Assembly: GCF_026340255.1 (NCBI RefSeq)
Contig: NZ_JAPEPJ010000002.1
Coordinates: 1-64,000 of the forward strand
Direction: 5' to 3'
From: Streptomyces sp. NBC_01408
Lineage (GTDB): Bacteria; Actinomycetota; Actinomycetes; Streptomycetales; Streptomycetaceae
Length of the DNA: 64,000 bases
In this document: positions 16,909 through 24,431 of the stretch, one piece after another
Numbering within the stretch: the first letter of the stretch is position 1
How the letters are laid out: the number at the start of each line of letters is the position of its first letter
Program-made: the position numbers and the translations under genes
The notes under the pieces: generated by a model
Told to the model about the DNA's origin: nothing
Seen by the model: the letters and a program-made list of their open reading frames with translations, nothing else
Database searches by the model: none

Positions 16909-16954
16909 CGCTGCGCGGGTCCCCGTACGAGCTCGTACGGGGACCCGCGCAGCG
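16909..16954. terminator. Bidirectional terminator between betaine operon and MMPL gene
   Basis: A 46-base perfect palindrome centred on GAGCTC (CGCTGCGCGGGTCCCCGTAC and complement) lies between two convergent genes, just after the transporter stop. It has no T run on either side. Confidence 0.75.
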
Positions 16955-16979
16955 CGTGTACGCCCGCATCGGCGGCGGT

Positions 16980-19193
16980 TCAGCGGACCAGGACGCCCTC
17001 CGGCAGCCCCGCCGGATCCCGCCGCGGCTCCTCGGGCCGGGGCCTGGCGGGCCACCAGAGGGAGCGGCCCAGCAGCACCGCACAGGCGGGCACCAGGACG
17101 ATCGACAGGACGAAGGCCGAGAGCAGGATCCCCAGCCCCGTCGCGAAGCCGATCTGCTGGGTGGCCGAGGCCGGGTTCACGGCGAGGCTGCCGAAGGAGG
17201 CGGCCAGCACCACTCCGGCGGTCGCGACGGCCGGAGCGGTGTGCCGGACCGCCCGGGCGACCGCGGCGCGGGCCGGACCCGGCCGCTCCATCTCCTCCCG
17301 GATCCGGTCGGTCACCAGGATGTTGTAGTCGGTGCCCAGCGCGACCACGAACAGGAAGAGGATCAGCGGGAGGGTGAAGGCCACCCCCGGCTGCTCCAGG
17401 GCGTGCTGGAAGACGAGCGCCGAGGCGCCCAGCGTCGCGGCGAACCCCAGCCCCACGGCGAGCAGCAGGACCAGGGGCGCGAGCAGGCTCCGCAGCAGCA
17501 GGAGCAGGATCAGCCCGATCAGTACCGCCGCCACCGGGAACACCACCCGCAGATCCTTGTCCACCACGGCCGAGATGTCGGCGAACACCGCCGAGGTCCC
17601 GCCCACATGGGCCTCGGTGCCCGCGGGCCGGTGCGCGGCGACCGTCTCCCGGACCGGACCGGAGGCCAGGTCGCGGGCCTCCTGGGTGTGCGGCGAGGCG
17701 TTCGGGAACAGGTCGATCCGCGCCGCCAGCCGGTCCTCGCTCAGCACGGCCGGAGCAACCCGGCCCACCCCGTCCACCTTCCCCAGCGCCCCGGCCAGCG
17801 CGCCGAGCCCGCCGTCGCCGAGCCCGCCGTCGCCGAGCGCGTCCGCCTCCGGCGCGGTGACGAAGACGCTGATGGGGTCCGACACGCCCGCGGGCAGGGC
17901 CCGTGCGATCTCGGAGGAGGTGACCGCGGACGCCGTGCGTTCGCCGCCCGTGTCGCCGGGGCCGTAGTCCATCCGGATCCCGGCCGTACCGGCCGCCAGC
18001 GCACCCAGCAGCGCGACGCACGCCAGGGCCGCCGCCACGGGCCGCCGGGCCACCCGGTCGCCCAGCCGCCCGGCGCTGCCCCCGCGGGGCTCCCGTTCCA
18101 GGGAGCGCGAGGGCCAGAACATCCGGCGCCCGGTGACGGCGAGCAGCGCGGGCATCAGGGTGAGGCTGCCCAGCAGCATCACCAGCACGGAGACGGCGAT
18201 GGCCGGACCGAGCACCCGGAACTGCCCGAACGAGGCGACGGCGAGCGTGGCGAACGCGGCGACGATGGTCAGCGCCGCCGAGGTCACCGCCGTCCCCACC
18301 CGTCCGGCGACCTCGCACGCGGCGGAGCGCCCGGACTGATCGGGCCGCCTGCGCAGCTGCTCGCGGAAGCGGAACAGCAGGAAGAGGAAGTAGTCGATAC
18401 CGATGCCGACCAGTACGACGTTGATCAGCTGCGGCGTGGAGGGGTCGAGGTCGATCCCCGTCAGCGCGGCGGCCCCGACCACCGTTCCCGTGGCCGCCCC
18501 GCCGACGACGGAGACGACGAGCAGCGGCAGCAGAGACGCGAGCAGACTGCGGAACACCAGCACGTGCAGCAGCACGATCGCCCCGAGCATCAGGATGCCG
18601 ATGACGAGGGAGCGGGTCTTCCCGGCATCGGCGGTGTCCACGCCGTCGGCGAGCCCGCCGGTGAACCCGGTCCGCAGGCCCGCCTCCGCGAACTCGGCGC
18701 GGGCGTGCTCGCGGAAGGCCCGGTAGGTGTCGTGGACCCGGGGGTCCTGGGAGTTGCCCGTCAGCTCCACGGACAGCAGCCGGAAGCTGCGGTCGGGGGC
18801 CGTCATGGCCGGGCTGACCCGGGGCACTTGGGAATGGTCCGGGGAGAAGAACAGGTCGTCCTCCGACGGGGGCATGACGACCCGGTACCGGGCCAGCGCC
18901 GCGGCCTCCTCGTCGATGCGCCGCTCGTCGGCGTCCGCCAGCGGCGCGCCGTCCGCACGGGCCACCAGTACGGTCAGCGGGTCGGCGCCGGGCTTCACCC
19001 CGAACTTCTCCTCGGCGACCTGCAGGGCCGCGGCCGAGTCGTAGGCCGGGGGCAGGAAGTCCCCGCCGCTGCTCTGCGTGACGCGGTGGACAAGAGCCTG
19101 GCCCAGGAAGGTCAGTGCGATGCCGAGCACGGCCCACACGGCGATCACCTTCCACGGACGTCTCGTCGAGTATCCGGTCAGGGCGCGGATCAC
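16980..19193 (-). CDS. MMPL-family (RND) membrane transporter
   Basis: A 737-residue RND-type exporter with two repeats. Each has a first membrane helix, a periplasmic loop of about 150 residues and five more helices. Typical MMPL stretches are GIGIDYFLFLLFRFREQL and VALGTDYNILVTDRIREEM, each carrying the paired GxxxDY/GTDYN motif of the proton relay. The start is GTG. It likely exports a lipid or hydrophobic compound. It is divergent from the two-component genes, which may regulate it. The loop has a short duplicated segment, LGDGGLGDGGLG. Confidence 0.92.
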   Translation of the reverse strand: MIRALTGYSTRRPWKVIAVWAVLGIALTFLGQALVHRVTQSSGGDFLPPAYDSAAALQVAEEKFGVKPGADPLTVLVARADGAPLADADERRIDEEAAALARYRVVMPPSEDDLFFSPDHSQVPRVSPAMTAPDRSFRLLSVELTGNSQDPRVHDTYRAFREHARAEFAEAGLRTGFTGGLADGVDTADAGKTRSLVIGILMLGAIVLLHVLVFRSLLASLLPLLVVSVVGGAATGTVVGAAALTGIDLDPSTPQLINVVLVGIGIDYFLFLLFRFREQLRRRPDQSGRSAACEVAGRVGTAVTSAALTIVAAFATLAVASFGQFRVLGPAIAVSVLVMLLGSLTLMPALLAVTGRRMFWPSRSLEREPRGGSAGRLGDRVARRPVAAALACVALLGALAAGTAGIRMDYGPGDTGGERTASAVTSSEIARALPAGVSDPISVFVTAPEADALGDGGLGDGGLGALAGALGKVDGVGRVAPAVLSEDRLAARIDLFPNASPHTQEARDLASGPVRETVAAHRPAGTEAHVGGTSAVFADISAVVDKDLRVVFPVAAVLIGLILLLLLRSLLAPLVLLLAVGLGFAATLGASALVFQHALEQPGVAFTLPLILFLFVVALGTDYNILVTDRIREEMERPGPARAAVARAVRHTAPAVATAGVVLAASFGSLAVNPASATQQIGFATGLGILLSAFVLSIVLVPACAVLLGRSLWWPARPRPEEPRRDPAGLPEGVLVR

Positions 19194-19465
19194 GTCGGTT
19201 CCTCCGGTGTGTGCGGTGCGTCCGGGGTTTCCCGGCCGGCTCCCAGACCATCAGTCGGAGCGGGCCGGTGCGTCCCGGCGGAGGACGATCCGCAGTCCGG
19301 GACCGGGGTCCGGACACCGGCCGGACCCAGGACCCCGGTCCTGGTCCGGCCCGCGACTCCAGGCCGGTGGAAGGGGGAGCGGCCGGTGCCAGAATGGATC
19401 ACGGGGGCCGGCCGGGCGTCTGCCGGCACGGGCCGGGAGGGGCGGCCGGCGGGGGAGGACCGGCA
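19194..19465. promoter_or_regulatory. Divergent promoter region between MMPL and two-component genes
   Basis: A 272-base gap rich in GGTCC/GGACC repeats, including CAGGACC-CC-GGTCCTG (19328-19343) and GGACCGGGGTCCGGAC just before it. These dyads are candidate sites for the adjacent LuxR-type response regulator. I saw no clear -35/-10 pair. Confidence 0.45.
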
Positions 19466-20653
19466 GTGACGGACAAGGGAGCCGACCGGCTGACCTGGAC
19501 GCGCCACGACGCACTCATGGCCATCGCGACCGCGGCGGTCGACCTGGTGGGGTTCTCGCAGGGATCCGTGTCCGAGACGGTGCCCCTCACGGTCGCGGCG
19601 GCCCTGGCGCTCGTACTGGCGGCGCTGGCCCTGGTCGCCCGGCACAGCCACCCGGTGACCGTGCTCGCCGTGGTGCTGCTCCTGGGCGTGGTGCCCAACC
19701 TCGCGACCCCGGTGCCCGCACCGCACTTCCCGATCAGCCTGGTCATCGCCCTGTACGCGGTCGTCAGGTTCCGCCGTCCCGCGGTGGCGGCGCCGTCCTG
19801 CCTCGCCGCCGTGCCCCTGCCCTCGGTGGGCCAGGGCGGCATGCTGCTGCCGCCCGGCTGGGGCGTCGTCGCCAACGCGGCGGTCGTGCTGCTGGTCGCC
19901 GGTTCGGCGGTGGTCATGAACCGCCGGCAGCGGGAGGCCGAGGCCCACCAACTGCTGCGGGCGGAGCGCGCGGTGGCCGAGGAGCGCCGCCGCATCGCCC
20001 GCGAACTGCACGACATCGTCGCCCACCACATCACCACCATGCAGCTGATGGCCGGCGGTGCGCGGGCCAATCTGGCGCACGACCCCGAGGTGGCGCGCGA
20101 GGCCCTGGTGACCCTGGAGGACTCCGGCCGGATGGCGCTGCGCGAGATGCGCCAACTCCTGGACGTCCTGCGGGCCGGGGAGGAGGCGGAGACCGGCCCC
20201 GAGGCCCCCCAGCCCGGGGTGCGGGACCTGGACCGGATCATCACCGAGTCGCGGCTGGCCGGTACGGAGACCGAGCTGACCGTGGACGGGCCGGTCCGCC
20301 CGCTGCCGCCGACCGTGGGCCTCACCGTCTTCCGGATCGTGCAGGAGGCCCTGACCAACACCCGCAAGCACGCCGGGGAGGCGCGGGCCCGGGTACGGCT
20401 GACGTACGGCGCCGACGAAGTCGCCGTGGAGGTACGGGACGACGGGACGGGAGCCTGGCCCCCCGCCGCCCGGCCCGCACGGTCCGCGCCGCCCCGCTCC
20501 GGGTACGGTCTGATCGGAATGCACGAACGCGTCGCCCTGCAGGGCGGCACCCTGGAGGCCGCCGCACTCGACGGCGGCGGCTTCAGGGTGGCGGCCCGCC
20601 TCCCGGCCCCGGGGGGCACCGGGGGCGGCCAGGGAGGGGAACGCCACCGATGA
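19466..20653 (+). CDS. Sensor histidine kinase, NarL/DesK type (intact copy)
   Basis: A 395-residue kinase. Four to five membrane helices occupy residues 15-150. The HisKA_3 domain carries the phospho-His in RIARELHDIVAHHITTMQ. The HATPase_c domain shows IVQEALTNTRKHAG (N box) and SGYGLIGMHERVALQGG (G boxes). The GTG start is preceded by GGGGAGGA. The stop overlaps the response regulator ATG (ATGA). It probably senses an envelope signal and may control the divergent exporter. In the other arm this gene has an inserted base. Confidence 0.93.
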   Translation: MTDKGADRLTWTRHDALMAIATAAVDLVGFSQGSVSETVPLTVAAALALVLAALALVARHSHPVTVLAVVLLLGVVPNLATPVPAPHFPISLVIALYAVVRFRRPAVAAPSCLAAVPLPSVGQGGMLLPPGWGVVANAAVVLLVAGSAVVMNRRQREAEAHQLLRAERAVAEERRRIARELHDIVAHHITTMQLMAGGARANLAHDPEVAREALVTLEDSGRMALREMRQLLDVLRAGEEAETGPEAPQPGVRDLDRIITESRLAGTETELTVDGPVRPLPPTVGLTVFRIVQEALTNTRKHAGEARARVRLTYGADEVAVEVRDDGTGAWPPAARPARSAPPRSGYGLIGMHERVALQGGTLEAAALDGGGFRVAARLPAPGGTGGGQGGERHR

Positions 20654-21318
20654 TCCGCGTGCTCATCGCCGACGACCAGCCGCTGGTGCGGCGCGGCCTG
20701 GCTCTGATCCTGGGCCCCGACCCGGAGTTCGAGGTCGTGGGCGAGGCCGAGGACGGGGCCCGCGCCGTCGCCCTCGCGCAGCAGCTGCGGCCCGACGTGG
20801 TCGTCATGGACATCCGGATGCCCGTCCTCGACGGGGTCAAGGCCACCGGCGAACTGGCCCGCACCCTCCCGGAGACCCGGGTCCTGGCCCTCAGCACCTT
20901 CGACATGGACGAGTACGTGGTCGCCGCCCTGCGCGCCGGTGCGTACGGCTTCCTGCCCAAGGACATCTCCCCGGAGGAGCTGATCGCCGCCGTCCGCACC
21001 GTCCACACGGGGGAGGCCGCCGTTGCGCCGCGGCTGCTGACCCGGCTCATCTCCACCTACGTACGGCCCCCCGCGCGGTCCCGCCCCACGGCCGCGGTGA
21101 CCCCGGCCGACCTCACCCCGCGCGAACGGGAGATATGGCAGCTGATGGCCACCGGCCTGGACAACGCGGAAACCGCCCGCGAACTGGACATCAGCGTCTC
21201 CACGGTCAAGAACCACATCACCGGCATCTTCGGCAAGCTCGGCGTCCGCGACCGCGCCCAGGCGGTCATCGCGGCGTACGAATCGGGCCTGGTGGAGGCC
21301 GGCAACGGGAGCGGTTGA
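20650..21318 (+). CDS. NarL/LuxR-type response regulator
   Basis: A 222-residue regulator. The receiver domain has acidic pocket IADDQ, phospho-Asp in VVVMDIRMPVLDG, Thr/Ser in LSTFD and Lys in FLPKD. The C-terminal LuxR helix-turn-helix reads LTPREREIWQLMATGLDNAETARELDISVSTVKNHI in family order. It is translationally coupled to the kinase. Confidence 0.95.
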   Translation: MIRVLIADDQPLVRRGLALILGPDPEFEVVGEAEDGARAVALAQQLRPDVVVMDIRMPVLDGVKATGELARTLPETRVLALSTFDMDEYVVAALRAGAYGFLPKDISPEELIAAVRTVHTGEAAVAPRLLTRLISTYVRPPARSRPTAAVTPADLTPREREIWQLMATGLDNAETARELDISVSTVKNHITGIFGKLGVRDRAQAVIAAYESGLVEAGNGSG

Positions 21319-21460
21319 TCACCAAGTGCCCCCAAGAAGACCGGAATCCTCCTGGCGACCACACCTCTGACCAGCCAAAACACTGGATGATTCGCCCGTG
21401 CGGACGAGGCCCCGTCCATGGCACAGTGCGATCAGCCCAACCGCACGACAGGGAGCCTCC

Positions 21461-21712
21461 ATGCGCGATCCGCACTCCACGCCCTTCGCGGCCGCACCCG
21501 AGTGCCTGCCGGAGCCCGGTCCGCTTCCCCGCTGCCCGGTGTGCGACCGGGTACCGGAGCGCATCTCCTGGCGCCAGCGCCCCGGAGAGCCGGTGGTGCT
21601 GGCCTTCGACCCCTGCGGCCACCGCGCCTCCTCGCCCGCCGCGCCCGTCCTCGCGGTCGTCCCGGCGGCGGGCCGCGGCGGAGCCGGCGGGGCGCGCCCG
21701 TTGGACCTGTGA
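21461..21712 (+). CDS. Small CxxC protein, 83 residues
   Basis: The protein starts MRDPHSTPF after a good AGGGAG site. It contains RCPVCDRVPERISW and later FDPCGHRAS, so four potential metal ligands (C, C, C, H) suggest a small zinc-binding fold. The Ala/Gly-rich tail is probably disordered. Function unknown; similar short CPVC proteins are common as hypothetical proteins in Streptomyces. It ends five bases before the central mobile element. Confidence 0.65.
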   Translation: MRDPHSTPFAAAPECLPEPGPLPRCPVCDRVPERISWRQRPGEPVVLAFDPCGHRASSPAAPVLAVVPAAGRGGAGGARPLDL

Positions 21713-21716
21713 GGCC

Positions 21717-21907
21717 AGGTCGTGTCGTCAAAGTGGCGTCGGCCGCCCGTAGGGCGGTGCTGTCGGGGTCTGGTGCGTGCGATCGCCAAGGCGGAGGACG
21801 GATGCTCCGCATGCGGACGCATCCGGCGACCTTGACGATCGCACGCGGCAGAGCGTGACAGTGCCGGACCCTACGAGCAGCCAGACGCCACTTTGACGAC
21901 ACGACCT
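21717..21907. mobile_element. Central MITE-like imperfect palindrome at the palindrome centre
   Basis: The ends are perfect inverted repeats of about 24 bases (AGGTCGTGTCGTCAAAGTGG and complement). The inner halves match only roughly, with shared blocks such as CCCTAC, GACAG and GCGATCG/CGATCGC. The middle is the 12-base palindrome TCCGCATGCGGA at 21806-21817. The element lies exactly on the symmetry axis of the giant repeat. It has no ORF of its own, so it looks like a non-autonomous transposon relic. A target duplication cannot be judged because both flanks are the same sequence in opposite orientation. Confidence 0.6.
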
Positions 21908-21911
21908 GGCC

Positions 21912-22163
21912 TCACAGGTCCAACGGGCGCGCCCCGCCGGCTCCGCCGCGGCCCGCCGCCGGGACGACCGCGAGGACGGGCGCGGCGGGCGAGGAGGCGC
22001 GGTGGCCGCAGGGGTCGAAGGCCAGCACCACCGGCTCTCCGGGGCGCTGGCGCCAGGAGATGCGCTCCGGTACCCGGTCGCACACCGGGCAGCGGGGAAG
22101 CGGACCGGGCTCCGGCAGGCACTCGGGTGCGGCCGCGAAGGGCGTGGAGTGCGGATCGCGCAT
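21912..22163 (-). CDS. Small CxxC protein, right-arm copy
   Basis: Identical translation to the left copy (CPVCDRVPERISW, FDPCGH). It is transcribed towards the palindrome centre, so the two copies converge on the central element. Function unknown. Confidence 0.65.
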   Translation of the reverse strand: MRDPHSTPFAAAPECLPEPGPLPRCPVCDRVPERISWRQRPGEPVVLAFDPCGHRASSPAAPVLAVVPAAGRGGAGGARPLDL

Positions 22164-22305
22164 GGAGGCTCCCTGTCGTGCGGTTGGGCTGATCGCACTG
22201 TGCCATGGACGGGGCCTCGTCCGCACGGGCGAATCATCCAGTGTTTTGGCTGGTCAGAGGTGTGGTCGCCAGGAGGATTCCGGTCTTCTTGGGGGCACTT
22301 GGTGA

Positions 22306-22974
22306 TCAACCGCTCCCGTTGCCGGCCTCCACCAGGCCCGATTCGTACGCCGCGATGACCGCCTGGGCGCGGTCGCGGACGCCGAGCTTGCCGAAGATGC
22401 CGGTGATGTGGTTCTTGACCGTGGAGACGCTGATGTCCAGTTCGCGGGCGGTTTCCGCGTTGTCCAGGCCGGTGGCCATCAGCTGCCATATCTCCCGTTC
22501 GCGCGGGGTGAGGTCGGCCGGGGTCACCGCGGCCGTGGGGCGGGACCGCGCGGGGGGCCGTACGTAGGTGGAGATGAGCCGGGTCAGCAGCCGCGGCGCA
22601 ACGGCGGCCTCCCCCGTGTGGACGGTGCGGACGGCGGCGATCAGCTCCTCCGGGGAGATGTCCTTGGGCAGGAAGCCGTACGCACCGGCGCGCAGGGCGG
22701 CGACCACGTACTCGTCCATGTCGAAGGTGCTGAGGGCCAGGACCCGGGTCTCCGGGAGGGTGCGGGCCAGTTCGCCGGTGGCCTTGACCCCGTCGAGGAC
22801 GGGCATCCGGATGTCCATGACGACCACGTCGGGCCGCAGCTGCTGCGCGAGGGCGACGGCGCGGGCCCCGTCCTCGGCCTCGCCCACGACCTCGAACTCC
22901 GGGTCGGGGCCCAGGATCAGAGCCAGGCCGCGCCGCACCAGCGGCTGGTCGTCGGCGATGAGCACGCGGATCAT
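22306..22974 (-). CDS. NarL/LuxR-type response regulator, right-arm copy
   Basis: Same 222-residue protein as in the left arm, with receiver Asp in VVVMDIRMP and LuxR helix-turn-helix intact. Its cognate kinase in this arm is frameshifted, so it may depend on the left-arm kinase or on a shortened kinase made from this arm. Confidence 0.95.
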   Translation of the reverse strand: MIRVLIADDQPLVRRGLALILGPDPEFEVVGEAEDGARAVALAQQLRPDVVVMDIRMPVLDGVKATGELARTLPETRVLALSTFDMDEYVVAALRAGAYGFLPKDISPEELIAAVRTVHTGEAAVAPRLLTRLISTYVRPPARSRPTAAVTPADLTPREREIWQLMATGLDNAETARELDISVSTVKNHITGIFGKLGVRDRAQAVIAAYESGLVEAGNGSG

Positions 22975-24159
22975 CGGTGGCGTTCCCCTCCCTGGCCGCC
23001 CCCGGTGCCCCCCGGGGCCGGGAGGCGGGCCGCCACCCTGAAGCCGCCGCCGTCGAGTGCGGCGGCCTCCAGGGTGCCGCCCTGCAGGGCGACGCGTTCG
23101 TGCATTCCGATCAGACCGTACCCGGAGCGGGGCGGCGCGGACCGTGCGGGCCGGGCGGCGGGGGGCCAGGCTCCCGTCCCGTCGTCCCGTACCTCCACGG
23201 CGACTTCGTCGGCGCCGTACGTCAGCCGTACCCGGGCCCGCGCCTCCCCGGCGTGCTTGCGGGTGTTGGTCAGGGCCTCCTGCACGATCCGGAAGACGGT
23301 GAGGCCCACGGTCGGCGGCAGCGGGCGGACCGGCCCGTCCACGGTCAGCTCGGTCTCCGTACCGGCCAGCCGCGACTCGGTGATGATCCGGTCCAGGTCC
23401 CGCACCCCGGGCTGGGGGGCCTCGGGGCCGGTCTCCGCCTCCTCCCCGGCCCGCAGGACGTCCAGGAGTTGGCGCATCTCGCGCAGCGCCATCCGGCCGG
23501 AGTCCTCCAGGGTCACCAGGGCCTCGCGCGCCACCTCGGGGTCGTGCGCCAGATTGGCCCGCGCACCGCCGGCCATCAGCTGCATGGTGGTGATGTGGTG
23601 GGCGACGATGTCGTGCAGTTCGCGGGCGATGCGGCGGCGCTCCTCGGCCACCGCGCGCTCCGCCCGCAGCAGTTGGTGGGCCTCGGCCTCCCGCTGCCGG
23701 CGGTTCATGACCACCGCCGAACCGGCGACCAGCAGCACGACCGCCGCGTTGGCGACGACGCCCCAGCCGGGCGAGCAGCAGCATGCCGCCCTGGCCCACC
23801 GAGGGCAGGGGCACGGCGGCGAGGCAGGACGGCGCCGCCACCGCGGGACGGCGGAACCTGACGACCGCGTACAGGGCGATGACCAGGCTGATCGGGAAGT
23901 GCGGTGCGGGCACCGGGGTCGCGAGGTTGGGCACCACGCCCAGGAGCAGCACCACGGCGAGCACGGTCACCGGGTGGCTGTGCCGGGCGACCAGGGCCAG
24001 CGCCGCCAGTACGAGCGCCAGGGCCGCCGCGACCGTGAGGGGCACCGTCTCGGACACGGATCCCTGCGAGAACCCCACCAGGTCGACCGCCGCGGTCGCG
24101 ATGGCCATGAGTGCGTCGTGGCGCGTCCAGGTCAGCCGGTCGGCTCCCTTGTCCGTCAC
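22971..24159 (-). pseudogene. Sensor histidine kinase, right-arm copy, frameshifted
   Basis: Relative to the intact left copy, one extra base at 23774 shifts the frame at about residue 128, inside the last membrane segments. After the shift the frame reads an arginine-rich shadow. The downstream part remains open in the right frame from about 23738 and still holds the HisKA_3 motif and ATPase boxes, so a soluble 255-residue kinase could be made from an internal start. Sequencing error is an alternative, as the change is a single base. Confidence 0.75.
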
Positions 24160-24431
24160 TGCCGGTCCTCCCCCGCCGGCCGCCCCTCCCGGCCCGTGCC
24201 GGCAGACGCCCGGCCGGCCCCCGTGATCCATTCTGGCACCGGCCGCTCCCCCTTCCACCGGCCTGGAGTCGCGGGCCGGACCAGGACCGGGGTCCTGGGT
24301 CCGGCCGGTGTCCGGACCCCGGTCCCGGACTGCGGATCGTCCTCCGCCGGGACGCACCGGCCCGCTCCGACTGATGGTCTGGGAGCCGGCCGGGAAACCC
24401 CGGACGCACCGCACACACCGGAGGAACCGAC
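24160..24431. promoter_or_regulatory. Divergent promoter region, right-arm copy
   Basis: Mirror of the left-arm gap between the MMPL and two-component genes, with the same GGTCC/GGACC dyads (CAGGACC-GG-GGTCCTG on this strand). No other feature seen. Confidence 0.4.

Larger units (their letters stand above)
1..21716 (+). repeat. Left arm of giant inverted repeat (palindrome)
   Basis: This whole stretch recurs in reverse complement on the other side of the centre. Paired positions add up to 43624-43626 throughout; the sum shifts only where small indels occur. The arm reaches the window edge, so its outer end is unknown. All genes in this arm are intact except the edge-truncated histidine kinase. 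Arm identity was judged by eye from matching translations and direct comparison of selected stretches, not by a computed alignment. Confidence 0.97.

Noticed and set aside
14428..19317. 1629-codon open frame on the minus strand
   Set aside because: It runs across the betaine transporter and MMPL genes out of frame, with low-complexity Arg/Gly composition and no domain.
21717..21907. Centre as fused linear-chromosome telomeres
   Set aside because: The central sequence lacks the usual Streptomyces telomere start (CCCGCGG-type palindrome series), and no terminal-protein genes (tap/tpg) lie nearby. I could not run a telomere search, so this remains only disfavoured.
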